Shown here piece by piece: positions 38,301-46,319 of a stretch of 64,000 nucleotides of DNA. This DNA comes from Geminocystis sp. NIES-3709. Its GTDB lineage: Bacteria; Cyanobacteriota; Cyanobacteriia; Cyanobacteriales; Cyanobacteriaceae. The stretch is taken from NCBI RefSeq assembly GCF_001548115.1, contig NZ_AP014821.1:372001-436000 (forward strand), given 5' to 3'. The stretch's first letter is position 1; each line of letters starts with the position of its first letter. A model generated the notes under the pieces. It was not told where the DNA came from and did no database searches. It saw only the letters and a list, made by a program, of their open reading frames with translations. Position numbers and translations under genes: made by a program.

Positions 38301-38462
38301 AGTTTTGGTGCATTCCAAGCCGCCACTTTTACATTGACTACCGACGTAGGTAGTAGTTATCTCGTTATTAATAATAGTACTGCTGGGTACTCATCTTCTA
38401 CAGATGCGATCGTTCGTCTGGAAGGTTTCGCCGGAACATTAACTAATGCAAACTTTGTTTAA
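35391..38462 (+). CDS. Large RTX-like calcium-binding surface/secreted protein
   Basis: The 1023 residues contain many GGxGxDxLxG nonapeptides (for example GGLGNDTIDGGADNDSLLGG), which fold as calcium-loaded parallel beta-rolls. They alternate with five copies of a longer unit of the form ITLQPLGVVAKGTLGTDTL plus SGIETIIGATNRANVIDVS, spaced about 120-180 residues. There is no N-terminal signal peptide (MTTLNGTGLADSLNGSS), as expected for type I secretion. The C-terminus (SYLVINNSTAGYSSSTDAIV, RLEGFAGTLTNANFV) resembles the bluetail-type C-terminal domain of cyanobacterial RTX proteins. No ABC exporter or membrane-fusion gene is nearby. S-layer, adhesion or motility roles are possible. A terminator follows. 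Confidence 0.88.
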   Translation: MTTLNGTGLADSLNGSSLSPLTINGLAGDDTLLGGLQGDTLDGGDDNDSIIASRGNDSIIGGSGDDTINYANIGTAVTLQATGLLSKGSFGTDTLVGVETIIGATNRANVIDASSSTSAVLVDLANDTLTVVDFDGMGGDLNFQIINFVNVTGGSNDDTIIGNLSNNVLNGSAGNDSILGGLGNDTIDGGADNDSLLGGDGNDRILSGIGDDTILGGMGNDTIVLVAGDKLVYGGNDTTFDQGTDTADYSQLNESITLQATGLVVKGAGGASGTDTLAGIDNIIGDTGTGIVNTIDVSNEDLGGGAIDVDLGTNTLDVVNVDFGSGVIPLVSFGVTNFINVVGSNGSDTITGSSLANNLQGGDADDTINGGSGNDTILGDAGSDTLNGGLGNDSVVGGDGDDTLIGSRGNDRLIGGDDMMTTDTADYSDLGQRVTLRPQGVVAKDGGFGTDTLVGVETIIGTTGQSNLIDVSTSSLDINVDLGNDTLTVIDFDGMGTDLNFDVINFVNVTGGSGNDTIIGSAVANTLNGGVGDDSIQGGAENDNLNGGNGNDILEGGDDNDTIIGSSGSDSIFGGVDGTDSGTDTANYSALTQAITLQPLGVVAKGTLGTDTLSGIETIIGATNRANVIDVSTASAGLSIEVDLSNTSTDNLTVADSGMTFMGSFAVRNFRNVIGTDGNDTITGDSSTNLLDGGDGDDTLNGGTGNDTLVGSSGNDSLLGGTGTDTANYSSLGEIVTLGATGTITKETLGTDTLSGVEVIIGATGENNAIDASTATSGVSITVNLATTTNNLTIAGVPFATLPNPIFSVRNFVNVTGTNSVDNITGSTVDNTLSGLDGNDFIDGGSGNDSLDGGIDGDTLIGGIGNDTLIGNNGADSLVGGTGNDTLTGDSGNDTLIGSAGKDTLTGGGGSNVLDYRTLSDSLLSNFDIITDFSDTDDDFRVSSFGGFNNGTFNVASLTASAIASGLSGISFGAFQAATFTLTTDVGSSYLVINNSTAGYSSSTDAIVRLEGFAGTLTNANFV

Positions 38463-38507
38463 TTTTGATTATTTGAGAATTAGTTTCCCATAAATCATAA
38501 TCATTTG

Positions 38508-38540
38508 CCCTCTTTATCTACTCTGGTAAAGGGGGTTTTT
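38508..38540 (+). terminator. Rho-independent terminator after the RTX-like gene
   Basis: CCCTCTTTA pairs with TAAAGGGGG (nine pairs, one G-T) around a 10-base loop and is followed by TTTTT. It lies 46 bases past the stop codon at 38460-38462. Confidence 0.75.
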
Positions 38541-38619
38541 GAATTATGATGATCAAGGATAGTTTAAAATAATATTAGTATTAAATTTCATAGACTAAAT
38601 ATAAAGCGAAATTAAGGTC

Positions 38620-39699
38620 ATGACAAAAGTAGAATCAGTAAATACAGAAATAAATATAATGGATGTGCCGAAGCAAGGTTTACCTGTCACTATCATTACA
38701 GGTTTTTTAGGCAGTGGTAAAACTACTTTACTTAATCATATTTTGCAAAATCAACAGGGTGTTAAAACAGCAGTATTGGTGAATGAATTTGGAGAGATTG
38801 GTATTGATAATGATTTAATTATCTCCAGTGATGAAGATATGGTGGAGTTGAGTAATGGTTGTATTTGTTGTACCATCAACACAGATTTAGTGGATGCTGT
38901 ATATAAAGTTTTAGAAAGAGATGAGAAAATAGATTATTTAGTAGTGGAAACCACTGGTTTAGCCGATCCTTTACCTGTGGCTTTAACTTTTTTAGGAACT
39001 GAACTACGAGACATGACAAGGTTGGACTCGATCGTAACCTTAGTGGATTCAGAAAATTTTAGTCTTGATTTATTCAATAGTGATGCGGCTTATAATCAAA
39101 TTGCTTACGGTGATATTATTTTACTTAATAAAACCGATTTAGTGGATTCCGCAGATGTGGATTTGTTAGAGGTTAGATTAAGAGATATTAAGCAAGATGC
39201 GAGAATTATGCGCACCACTAAATCTCAAGTGCCGTTACCATTGATCTTAAGTGTGGGTTTATTCGAGTCAGATAAATATTTTGATCAGGATGATTCTTCT
39301 GATGATCACGAACATAATCATCATTGTACAGAAGATCACGAACACGATCATAATTGCGGTCATGATCACCATGATCACTCTCATCATCACCATTCGGATC
39401 ATTTAGAAAATGATGGTTTTACCTCCGTTTCCTTTGTTAGTGATAAGCCTTTTAATATTCGTAAATTACAAAGTTTTTTAGATAATGAATTACCTGTTAA
39501 TGTGTTTCGTGCCAAAGGTATTCTTTGGTTTCAGGAAAGTCCCGATCGCCATATTTTCCATTTAAGCGGTAAACGTTTCACCATTGAAGATGATGAGTGG
39601 AAAAAAGGACAAACAAGAGAAAATAAATTAGTTTTTATCGGCCAAAATATTGATGGCGATCGCATTAAACAACAACTTGAAGAATGTTTGTACCGTTAA
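38620..39699 (+). CDS. CobW/COG0523 G3E GTPase with His-rich metal loop
   Basis: This 359-residue GTPase has Walker A GFLGSGKTT (28-36), the metal-binding CICC motif (81-84, within GCICCTINTD), the switch region ETTGLADP and the NKTD guanine motif. A histidine-rich stretch spans about residues 229-265 (DHEHNHHC, GHDHHDHSHHHH), followed by the CobW C-terminal domain. COG0523 proteins of this design are metal-insertion chaperones, many under Zur control and used in zinc limitation (ZNG1-like). folE, encoding a zinc enzyme, lies two genes downstream. The His loop argues for zinc rather than cobalt. I saw no clear Zur box upstream. Confidence 0.9.
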   Translation: MTKVESVNTEINIMDVPKQGLPVTIITGFLGSGKTTLLNHILQNQQGVKTAVLVNEFGEIGIDNDLIISSDEDMVELSNGCICCTINTDLVDAVYKVLERDEKIDYLVVETTGLADPLPVALTFLGTELRDMTRLDSIVTLVDSENFSLDLFNSDAAYNQIAYGDIILLNKTDLVDSADVDLLEVRLRDIKQDARIMRTTKSQVPLPLILSVGLFESDKYFDQDDSSDDHEHNHHCTEDHEHDHNCGHDHHDHSHHHHSDHLENDGFTSVSFVSDKPFNIRKLQSFLDNELPVNVFRAKGILWFQESPDRHIFHLSGKRFTIEDDEWKKGQTRENKLVFIGQNIDGDRIKQQLEECLYR

Positions 39700-39780
39700 G
39701 AAGTAATGAAAAGATCCTTAAAACGATAAATAAATCCTAATAGGTAACAGCTAACAGCTAATTCCTAATTCCTTTCGTGT

Positions 39781-39824
39781 TATAATAGTGAAGGTGATTT
39801 TTGTTACAAAACTTCACATTATTA
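39781..39824 (+). promoter_or_regulatory. TATAAT with overlapping inverted repeat upstream of the SDR gene
   Basis: A perfect -10 hexamer TATAAT (39781-39786) overlaps the left arm of an inverted repeat. TAATAGTGAAG (39783-39793) pairs with CTTCACATTATTA (39812-39824), 11 bp with a two-base bulge. The placement could fit an operator or a 5'-leader stem-loop. No good -35 was seen. Confidence 0.35.
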
Positions 39825-39891
39825 GAATGAAACTCTATTAATAATCACTTTTTTTAGAGTGGAAAAACTCAAAACAGAAAGCAATAATATC

Positions 39892-40620
39892 ATGGAAATT
39901 TCCCCAAATCAAACACGAGCTATCATAACCGGAGCTAGTAGTGGGATTGGTAAAGCAACAGCCATCGCCTTTGCATCATCAGGGATTGATTTATGTTTAA
40001 TCGGTCGTTCTCATGCTAAATTGACGGAAGTAGCTCATCTTGCACAAGAATATGGGGTACAAGTTAAAGTAATTTCTGCTGATTTCAGTGATGTATCCAC
40101 AATTAGGAGTAAGATACAGTCGATCGCAGAAGAATATGGTAATATTGATATTCTAGTCAATAATGCGGGGATGGGTTATACAAACCTGTTAAGAGACACG
40201 TCCTTAGCAGATTGGCAAAAAGTTTTAGATCTCAATTTAACCAGTGTGTTTGAGTGCGTCATGGGGGTTTTACCATCCATGAGAAAACATGGTAAAGGTA
40301 CAATTGTTAATGTGGCTTCCATCTCTGCCCAGACTTTTTTCCCAGAGTGGGGAACTTATTCTGTCAGTAAAACTGCCCTTGTTACTTTTGGTCAATGTTT
40401 GGCTTTGGAAGAAAGAAGTAATGGCATCCGAGTTACGACTATTTTTCCGGGGGCAGTAGATACTCCCATTTGGGATACAAATACTGTACAAGCACAACTC
40501 GATCGAACAGCGATGTTAAAACCCGAAACCGTTGCTCAAGCCATTTTACAAACAGTATTGCTACCTCAAGAGGCGGTTATTGAACAATTAACAATTACCC
40601 CTAGTATTGGTGCTTTATAG
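39892..40620 (+). CDS. Short-chain dehydrogenase/reductase (classical SDR)
   Basis: The ~242-residue oxidoreductase has the Rossmann glycine motif TGASSGIG at residues 13-20, ILVNNAGMG, the catalytic Ser in NVASISAQ, and YSVSK (YxxxK). VTTIFPGAVDTPIWD closes the active site. The downstream TAMLKPETVAQAIL segment is typical of FabG/YdfG-like SDRs. Substrate cannot be inferred; an NADP-dependent 3-hydroxyacyl or small-molecule reductase is likely. ATG at 39892 was preferred over GTG at 39859 because it places the Rossmann strand near the start. It lies between CobW and folE on the same strand with its own candidate promoter. Confidence 0.87.
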   Translation: MEISPNQTRAIITGASSGIGKATAIAFASSGIDLCLIGRSHAKLTEVAHLAQEYGVQVKVISADFSDVSTIRSKIQSIAEEYGNIDILVNNAGMGYTNLLRDTSLADWQKVLDLNLTSVFECVMGVLPSMRKHGKGTIVNVASISAQTFFPEWGTYSVSKTALVTFGQCLALEERSNGIRVTTIFPGAVDTPIWDTNTVQAQLDRTAMLKPETVAQAILQTVLLPQEAVIEQLTITPSIGAL

Positions 40621-40747
40621 ATAGATAACTTTATCGTGGTTTCATAATTTCTTGAGGCGTTAATGTTCATTTCTTGAGCTTTTCTTGTTCATGTAACGAA
40701 AATCTCCCGCCGAAATCTAAAAATTAAACTAATTTGCTAACTTAACT

Positions 40748-41470
40748 ATGACAGAATTTTCCAACGGTTCTAACTCTCCTAAGATTTCTCCCGATGCTTC
40801 TTTATCTATTAGTACTGAAGTTTATAATAATGTGGCCACCCGTCCCGATCGAAATACTCATAACGGACAAGTAGCTCAAATCAATCTCAGTCACGAAGAA
40901 AATAAACAACAGATGATGGATTCTGTTCGTATTATATTAGAGTCAGTGGGAGAAGATCCAGAAAGAGAAGGGTTATTAAAAACCCCCAAAAGAGTTGCCG
41001 AAGCCATGCAGTTTTTAACTCAAGGTTATAGCCAATCGTTAGAAAAATTAGTCAATGGTGCTATTTTTGATGAAGGGCATAACGAAATGGTGTTAGTCAG
41101 AGATATTGACTTTTTCAGTCTTTGTGAACACCATATGTTGCCTTTTATGGGAAGGGCGCACGTTGCTTATATTCCTAACCAGAAAGTAGTAGGATTGAGT
41201 AAATTAGCGAGAATTGTTGAAATGTACTCAAGAAGATTGCAAGTTCAAGAACGTCTTACTCGTCAAATTGCGGAAGCAATACAAACTATTCTCGATCCTC
41301 AAGGCGTTGCGGTGGTAATGGAAGCAACTCATATGTGTATGGTTATGCGGGGAGTTCAAAAACCCGGTTCTTGGACAGTCACCAGTGCGATGTTGGGTGT
41401 ATTCCAAGAAGAAAATAAAACCCGAGAGGAATTTCTGAATTTAATTCGTCATAAACCTAGTTTTCTCTAA
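40748..41470 (+). CDS. folE: GTP cyclohydrolase I (zinc type)
   Basis: FolE turns GTP into dihydroneopterin triphosphate, the first step to folate (and pterin glycosides in cyanobacteria). The 240-residue protein has a ~55-residue variable N-terminal extension, then [18 protein letters not shown]. The zinc ligands are C126 and H129 ([10 protein letters not shown]) and C197 (THMCMVMRG). [20 protein letters not shown] completes the active site. All catalytic residues are intact, so it needs zinc; the CobW-type chaperone gene upstream fits that need. Immediately after the stop begins a dispersed repeat. Confidence 0.95.
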   Translation: MTEFSNGSNSPKISPDASLSISTEVYNNVATRPDRNTHNGQVAQINLSHEENKQQMMDSVRIILESVGEDPEREGLLKTPKRVAEAMQFLTQGYSQSLEKLVNGAIFDEGHNEMVLVRDIDFFSLCEHHMLPFMGRAHVAYIPNQKVVGLSKLARIVEMYSRRLQVQERLTRQIAEAIQTILDPQGVAVVMEATHMCMVMRGVQKPGSWTVTSAMLGVFQEENKTREEFLNLIRHKPSFL

Positions 41471-41475
41471 TTATC

Positions 41476-41600
41476 TGAGTTCGATATAAAATTTATAGGT
41501 GAAGGTAGTGGTTAGCTTTTAGCTTTTTTTCTATTAAAGAATAAGTAATCAATTACTAATGTTGACAAGAAATTTAACTTAACAATAGTTCATAACTATT
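41476..41600 (+). repeat. Dispersed repeat family, copy A (3' of folE)
   Basis: It starts with GTTCGATATAAAATTTATAGG and GTGAAGGTAG, then TTAGCTTTTAGCTTTTTTTC, ATTAAAGAATAAGTAATCAA and TTACTAATGTTGAC. It contains the hairpin AGTAAT-CA-ATTACT. Copies B (42924-43043) and C (45141-45260) share the second half; the element at 50296 shares the first half. Confidence 0.75.
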
Positions 41601-41640
41601 CTATCTTTTGAACAATATTTTTTCATCGAACAAACCTAAG

Positions 41641-41827
41641 TTAGAGAAAAATTCTTGATGTAGGTAGGTTTTGGGCTTTGAGGTTTAGGTTTTAGGTTCT
41701 AAAAATACCAAATTTGATTGAATTATTTAATTAAATTAATCTAAGTAAAATCAATTGTTAACAGTTTTTGATCAATTATTTACCTAATACCTAATGCCTT
41801 GCTATTATCCATACATTTTGCATCGAA
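41641..41827 (+). repeat. ~190-bp dispersed element, copy 1
   Basis: This stretch recurs, inverted and nearly unchanged, at 60076-60270. Landmarks shared in order are CTTGATGTAGGTAGG, TTTAGGTTTTAGGTTCTAAA, AATACCAAAT, GATTGAATTATTTAATTAA, AAGTAAAATCAATTGTTAAC, ATCAATTATTTACCTAATAC and CCATACATTTTGCATCGAA. Both ends carry TTAGGT-type heptamers in inverted orientation, as in a palindromic element. No ORF. Confidence 0.85.
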
Positions 41828-41886
41828 CGGAGGAGAACAAAAGTTCTAATTAGTATTGAGGGAATAAGTTTTTTGACCAAAGAAAA

Positions 41887-41909
41887 GAGACGTAGAATAA
41901 TTACGTCTC
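41887..41909 (-). terminator. Perfect hairpin terminator downstream of tic22
   Basis: GAGACGTA and TACGTCTC pair perfectly over 8 bp around a 7-base loop, 42 bases past the tic22 stop. On the minus strand the hairpin is followed by TTTTCTTTGG. Confidence 0.75.
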
Positions 41910-41951
41910 CACAATTTTAAAATTATTTTTCTCTCCTCACATAATAGGACT

Positions 41952-42680
41952 TTATTTTTCTTTAGGTGCGTTAGCGCGTAGGAATTCGATCGATTCTTTA
42001 GAAGGCCATAAAACAATTTTCGTTAACATTTCATCATCTCCTTGTTTTAATGCCTCTAATATTCCTTCTAAAATAACTACTTCTATTTTTACACTAGAGG
42101 CTAAATTAGGTTGTGCCTTTTTGAAATTATCCACTAATTGTTGTACCTGTTGTTGATCAAAAAAGAATGGGATTACTTCTTGTTCATTTTGTTTAATAGT
42201 TAAGTAACCTTGATCTTCTCCTGCTTTTGCCACAAATAAAGGAACTCCAGATTGATATTCTGTATTCAATTTTTTCGCTTGTTCCACTTGTTCTCTAGTG
42301 GGTACATAGGCAAAGATAATCGGTTCTTTTTCTTTGGCGTTGGTTTCTGATAATTCAAAAATTTCCCCTAAAGATACCGGTACAACTTGGACTTGTTTTC
42401 CTAAATCTGGATTATCTTTTTTCAGTTTTTCTACAAAGCTATTGGCATCTTGTTTGCTAATAAAAACTCCAGCAACTTTACCATTTTGATCATTAGAGGC
42501 AATCAGAGGCGCACCTTGACCATCTGCGATCGTAAATACTGGAATGGGTCTGAGTTTTTGAACAATTGCGTCTTGGGGTAATGCTAATAATTTGGTAGTT
42601 TGGGTTAACCAGCAACTAATAACAGTAGCACCGATTAAACTAGCATTTCTTATCTGAGTCAATAAAGATTTATTTTTCAT
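41952..42680 (-). CDS. Tic22-family protein
   Basis: The 242-residue protein opens with a signal or membrane segment (SLIGATVISCWLTQTTKLLA). Two related Tic22 lobes follow, each with the pattern PIPVFTIADGQGAPLIASND.. and GVPLFVAKAGEDQGYLTIKQ... Each is completed by a VxVVxLxEILE-type strand (VQVVPVSLGEIFEL and KIEVVILEGILEAL). Cyanobacterial Tic22 is a periplasmic/thylakoid protein needed for outer-membrane biogenesis and is the ancestor of the chloroplast Tic22 import component. Length fits. A strong hairpin terminates it; the upstream gene on the same strand is speA, separated by a repeat. Confidence 0.9.
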   Translation of the reverse strand: MKNKSLLTQIRNASLIGATVISCWLTQTTKLLALPQDAIVQKLRPIPVFTIADGQGAPLIASNDQNGKVAGVFISKQDANSFVEKLKKDNPDLGKQVQVVPVSLGEIFELSETNAKEKEPIIFAYVPTREQVEQAKKLNTEYQSGVPLFVAKAGEDQGYLTIKQNEQEVIPFFFDQQQVQQLVDNFKKAQPNLASSVKIEVVILEGILEALKQGDDEMLTKIVLWPSKESIEFLRANAPKEK

Positions 42681-42923
42681 AGGGGTTTAAAGGTAGAGAT
42701 TTTATTTATCCTTTTTTGATGACGATTCTTTAAAGTGGATAGTTTCTGGCAAAAAAAATCAAAGTAAATTAAGTATCAATTTCCTTTTCACTACTATATC
42801 ACTTGATTTCAGAGTTAGCAGTTTTTTGTATATTTAATCTAATAACATTTAGGTTACAAAGTTAAAGAGGAAATGAGAAACAGAAAAATATAGGAAGATT
42901 AGATACTTTTAATTAAAGCGATG

Positions 42924-43043
42924 AGCTGTTAGCTGTTAGTTTTTAGCTTTTTTTCCATTAAAGAATAAGTAATCAATTACTAATGTTGATCAGAAATTTA
43001 ACTTCACAATAGCTGATAACTAATTGCCAATTGCTAATCGCTA
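42924..43043 (+). repeat. Dispersed repeat family, copy B
   Basis: Heptamers GCTGTTA-GCTGTTA-GTTTTTA lead into GCTTTTTTTCCATTAAAGAA, TAAGTAATCAATTACTAATG and GAAATTTAACTTCACAATAG. The run ends in TAATTGCC-AATTGCT-AATCGCT units. It lies between speA and tic22, immediately 3' of the speA stop. Confidence 0.75.
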
Positions 43044-43086
43044 ATTAAATATAATTATTTCTCACTACTCATATAGGATTACTAAA

Positions 43087-45024
43087 TTAGCTTAAATAAG
43101 TATAACCTCGTAAATTTTCTTCGTAGTTTTTAATTAATAGTTGAGATTTTTCTAAGTCAATTTGTTTTTCTAATAAGGCATTTTCTGTTAAACATCTTAG
43201 TTTTTCTGTTAAATCCTCTGCTGAATATTCTACATATTTTAATACGTCTGTGACGGTATCTCCTTTCACTACATATTTAATTTGATAATTTTCTTTTTTA
43301 CTTTGAATATGGATCACATTAATATCTCCAAATAGATTATGTAAATTCCCCATAATTTCTTGATAAGCACCAACTAAAAACATTCCTAAATAATAAGGTT
43401 TAAAATCCGTATTTTCTGGATTATCAATATCTTGTTCTTTGATTGGTTTTAATGGATGTAATTCTAAAGCATTTTTGACATCTAATAAATCAATAAATTT
43501 ATCAATTTTTCCATCACTATCACAGGTTAAATCAGCTAACACTCCTTTTATGGTAGGCTTTTCATTTAATCGATGAATAGGTAAAATAGGAAATAATTGA
43601 TCGATCGCCCAAGCATCAGGAGCAGACTGAAAAACCGATAAGTTAATATAATAAGTAGCGATCATTAAGTCATTTAAGTCGTTTAAATCGTCACTAACAT
43701 AAGCCTCATTTTTGGTAATTTGATAAATTTTATGACAACATCCCCAATATAATTGTTCTGCTTTAGCTCGATCGATTAAAGTAAGATAGCCGAAATTAAA
43801 TAAACTAATAGCTTCATCCTTAAATTGTACCGCATCATGATACATTTCCTGATAATTATCTTCATTAATCGTCTCGTAAGTTTCCCATAAATTGCGAATA
43901 ATTAAATGCTCTTTTTCTTCCGTCGGTTGAGGTAATTCGAGAGGAGGATTATTACTACTTACTACATTAAAAATTAACACCGAATGATGAGAAGTAATTG
44001 CCCTACCACTTTCGCTAACTAAAATCGGTGAAGAAATATTATTTTCGTCACAGGCTTCTTTTACTGCGGCAACAATATCGTTAGCATAATTCTGCATATT
44101 ATAGTTTTTGGACGCATAAAAATTCGTTTTTGAACCATCATAATCAACGGCTAAACCACCGCCAACATCTAAATATTTCATTCCCGCACCCATTTTGCTT
44201 AGTTGCACATAAATTTGACTAGCTTCTCTAATAGCATCTTTTATTACTGCAATAGAGGAAATTTGTGAACCAATATGAAAATGTAATAATTTTAAACAGT
44301 CTAATTTATCCTCGGATTTGAGCTTATTTATTACCGTTAAAATTTCTGGAATAGTTAAGCCAAATTTGGCTTTTTCTCCCGTAGAATTTCCCCAGTGTCC
44401 TGAACCTTTTGTTTGCAGTTTTGCCCTAACTCCTAATTGAGGTTTTAAGTTTAATTTTTGGGCTAATTTTAAGATAATAAATAATTCGCTAATCTGTTCA
44501 ATAACAATAATTAAATTATGGCCTAACTGTTGAGCTAAAAGAGCCGTTTCTAAATATTCTTCATCCTTGTAGCCATTACAAATTAATAATCTTTCTCTAT
44601 TTTTATCTACTTCTAAAGTAGCTAAAGCAATCATTAATTCTGGTTTTGAACCTACTTCTAATCCAAAATTATAGGGTTTTCCATATTCTACTAATGCCTC
44701 GACTAACTGTTTATGCTGGTTACATTTGATAGGATATACTCCTCGATAAACATTGTTATAATTATATCTATCGATCGCTTCATTCATACAGTCATGTAAC
44801 CGTTTCAATCGATCGTCTAGCATATCAGAAAAACGAATTAGTAAAGGTAAATTAATATCTCTTTTTTTCAAACTTTCTACTAATTCAAATAAATCAATTT
44901 TATGCTCATCACCCCTAGTAGAAACGACAATATTACCTTCTGCATTAATAGAAAAATATGGTTCACCCCAACCCTCAATTTGATAAAGTTTATTACTGTC
45001 TTCAATAGTCCAAAATTTAGTCAT
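43087..45024 (-). CDS. speA: Biosynthetic arginine decarboxylase
   Basis: SpeA is a PLP-dependent enzyme that makes agmatine from arginine for putrescine/spermidine synthesis; cyanobacteria rely on it. The 645-residue length and full domain order match: the PLP-lysine K100 in RGVYPIKCNQHKQLVEAL, the barrel with LLHFHIGSQISSI and KYLDVGGGLAVDYDGSK, then SESGRAITSHHSVLIF and a C-terminal beta domain. The tail reads QEIMGNLHNLFGDINVIHIQ. Its methylthioadenosine by-product pathway enzyme (mtnP) is also in this window. Repeat copies B and C flank the gene on both sides. Confidence 0.96.
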   Translation of the reverse strand: MTKFWTIEDSNKLYQIEGWGEPYFSINAEGNIVVSTRGDEHKIDLFELVESLKKRDINLPLLIRFSDMLDDRLKRLHDCMNEAIDRYNYNNVYRGVYPIKCNQHKQLVEALVEYGKPYNFGLEVGSKPELMIALATLEVDKNRERLLICNGYKDEEYLETALLAQQLGHNLIIVIEQISELFIILKLAQKLNLKPQLGVRAKLQTKGSGHWGNSTGEKAKFGLTIPEILTVINKLKSEDKLDCLKLLHFHIGSQISSIAVIKDAIREASQIYVQLSKMGAGMKYLDVGGGLAVDYDGSKTNFYASKNYNMQNYANDIVAAVKEACDENNISSPILVSESGRAITSHHSVLIFNVVSSNNPPLELPQPTEEKEHLIIRNLWETYETINEDNYQEMYHDAVQFKDEAISLFNFGYLTLIDRAKAEQLYWGCCHKIYQITKNEAYVSDDLNDLNDLMIATYYINLSVFQSAPDAWAIDQLFPILPIHRLNEKPTIKGVLADLTCDSDGKIDKFIDLLDVKNALELHPLKPIKEQDIDNPENTDFKPYYLGMFLVGAYQEIMGNLHNLFGDINVIHIQSKKENYQIKYVVKGDTVTDVLKYVEYSAEDLTEKLRCLTENALLEKQIDLEKSQLLIKNYEENLRGYTYLS

Positions 45025-45140
45025 AGTTTAAGAAAAAGTTAACAAAAACAATTAAAAGTTAACAATGAACAATGAACAATTATTCGTCATCAATTATTAA
45101 TTGTCAATTACTAATTATAACTTTATTTTAATTAGAGGGA

Positions 45141-45260
45141 TTAGCTGTTAGCTTTTAGCTTTTAGCCTTTTTTTCATTAAAGAATAAGTAATTAATTACT
45201 AATGTTGACGAGAAATTTAACTTCACAATAGCTGATAACTGATTGCTAATTGCTAATAGT
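45141..45260 (+). repeat. Dispersed repeat family, copy C (5' of speA)
   Basis: Heptamers TTAGCTG-TTAGCTT-TTAGCTT-TTAGCCT lead into the shared core TTTTCATTAAAGAATAAGTA, ATTAATTACTAATGTTGACG, AGAAATTTAACTTCACAATA and GCTGATAACTGATTGCTAAT. It lies in the divergent speA/cyclophilin region with a further heptamer run (AACAATG x3) at 45061-45081. Confidence 0.75.
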
Positions 45261-45353
45261 ATAAATTTTGTCTAATTAACACCATTATTGTAGAAAATCC
45301 GTAGATGGTCGAGACACAGTAAAATTGATCAAGATAATTAGAAATTAAAAGTA

Positions 45354-46148
45354 ATGAATATTGTATTAATCTTGTTTCTAATAACTGCCTTGAGTTTATC
45401 AGGATGTCAGCAGTTAGAAGCTACAAATGGCACAGAAAATAACACAACGGCAAATCAGGAAAATGTCACTTCGCAAACTGAAACCCCAGTTGATCAAACA
45501 TCACAAATGGCTCAAAATAGTCAAAATAATCAAAATACTCAAAATACTATGAATTTACCACGTTTAGAAGGCACTGCTACGGTTGTAATGAAAGTCAATG
45601 GTCAATCTATTACGATCGAAGTTGATGGTAATAATGCACCTATCACCGCAGGAAATTTCGTTGATTTAGTCAAAAAAGGTGTTTATAATGGTGTGGTTTT
45701 TCACCGTGTAGTTAAAGATCCTTCTCCTTTTGTAGTACAAGGTGGTGATCCCCAAGGCAAAAATCCAAAAATTCCGGCTTCTGCTTTGGGTACTGGTAGT
45801 TATATTGATCCCGTGACAAATACTCCCCGTTATATTCCCTTAGAAATTCGTCCTGAATATGATGAAACCAAAACCGATGTTGAATCTCCTGCTATCATTT
45901 ATAGTCAAACCATTACCCAACCACCTGAGTTAAAACATGATTATGGTGTAATTGCTATGGCTCGATCGCAAATGCCCGATTCTGCATCTTCCCAGTTTTA
46001 TTTTACTTTAGCAGATCTTCCTTTCCTTGATGGTAGTTATGCTGTTTTTGGTAAAGTGACGGAAGGTATGGATGTAGTTGAAAAAATTAAACAAGGCGAT
46101 CGTATTGAGTCTGCAGAAGTCATTGCTGGTGCAGAAAACTTGAAATAA
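45354..46148 (+). CDS. Cyclophilin-type peptidyl-prolyl isomerase, lipoprotein
   Basis: The 264-residue precursor starts with a lipoprotein signal ([18 protein letters not shown]; lipobox LSGC, C18). A Gln/Asn/Thr-rich linker to about residue 75 follows, and then a cyclophilin domain. Recognisable motifs are [36 protein letters not shown] and [10 protein letters not shown] (the FxxxS/Q active-site region), with [20 protein letters not shown]. It would fold periplasmic or lumenal proteins while tethered to the membrane. Cyanobacteria often have such a lipid-anchored form. It is monocistronic as far as can be seen. Confidence 0.92.
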   Translation: MNIVLILFLITALSLSGCQQLEATNGTENNTTANQENVTSQTETPVDQTSQMAQNSQNNQNTQNTMNLPRLEGTATVVMKVNGQSITIEVDGNNAPITAGNFVDLVKKGVYNGVVFHRVVKDPSPFVVQGGDPQGKNPKIPASALGTGSYIDPVTNTPRYIPLEIRPEYDETKTDVESPAIIYSQTITQPPELKHDYGVIAMARSQMPDSASSQFYFTLADLPFLDGSYAVFGKVTEGMDVVEKIKQGDRIESAEVIAGAENLK

Positions 46149-46319
46149 TTAGTAGTGAATAATGAATAGAGGTTGATAACTCTTGCCTAAAGGCGGAGGA
46201 TTCTTCCTTCACCGAATCGAGTGATGCTTTATAAAAACTTTATCTTTGCTGAGTCTTATCTCCTGATGCAGTAGCGATATGTAACACTACCAAAATACGC
46301 AAACCTTCATTTCTGATTC

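Noticed and set aside
35627-38326. Several long open frames antisense to the RTX-like gene (Pro/Ser/Leu-rich translations)
   Set aside because: They are the reverse reading of GGxGxD repeats; the biased codons suppress stops on the opposite strand. There are no ribosome binding sites or recognisable domains.
38541-38619. Zur box upstream of the CobW gene
   Set aside because: Only partial ATGATGATCA-like matches with no palindrome of the expected length.
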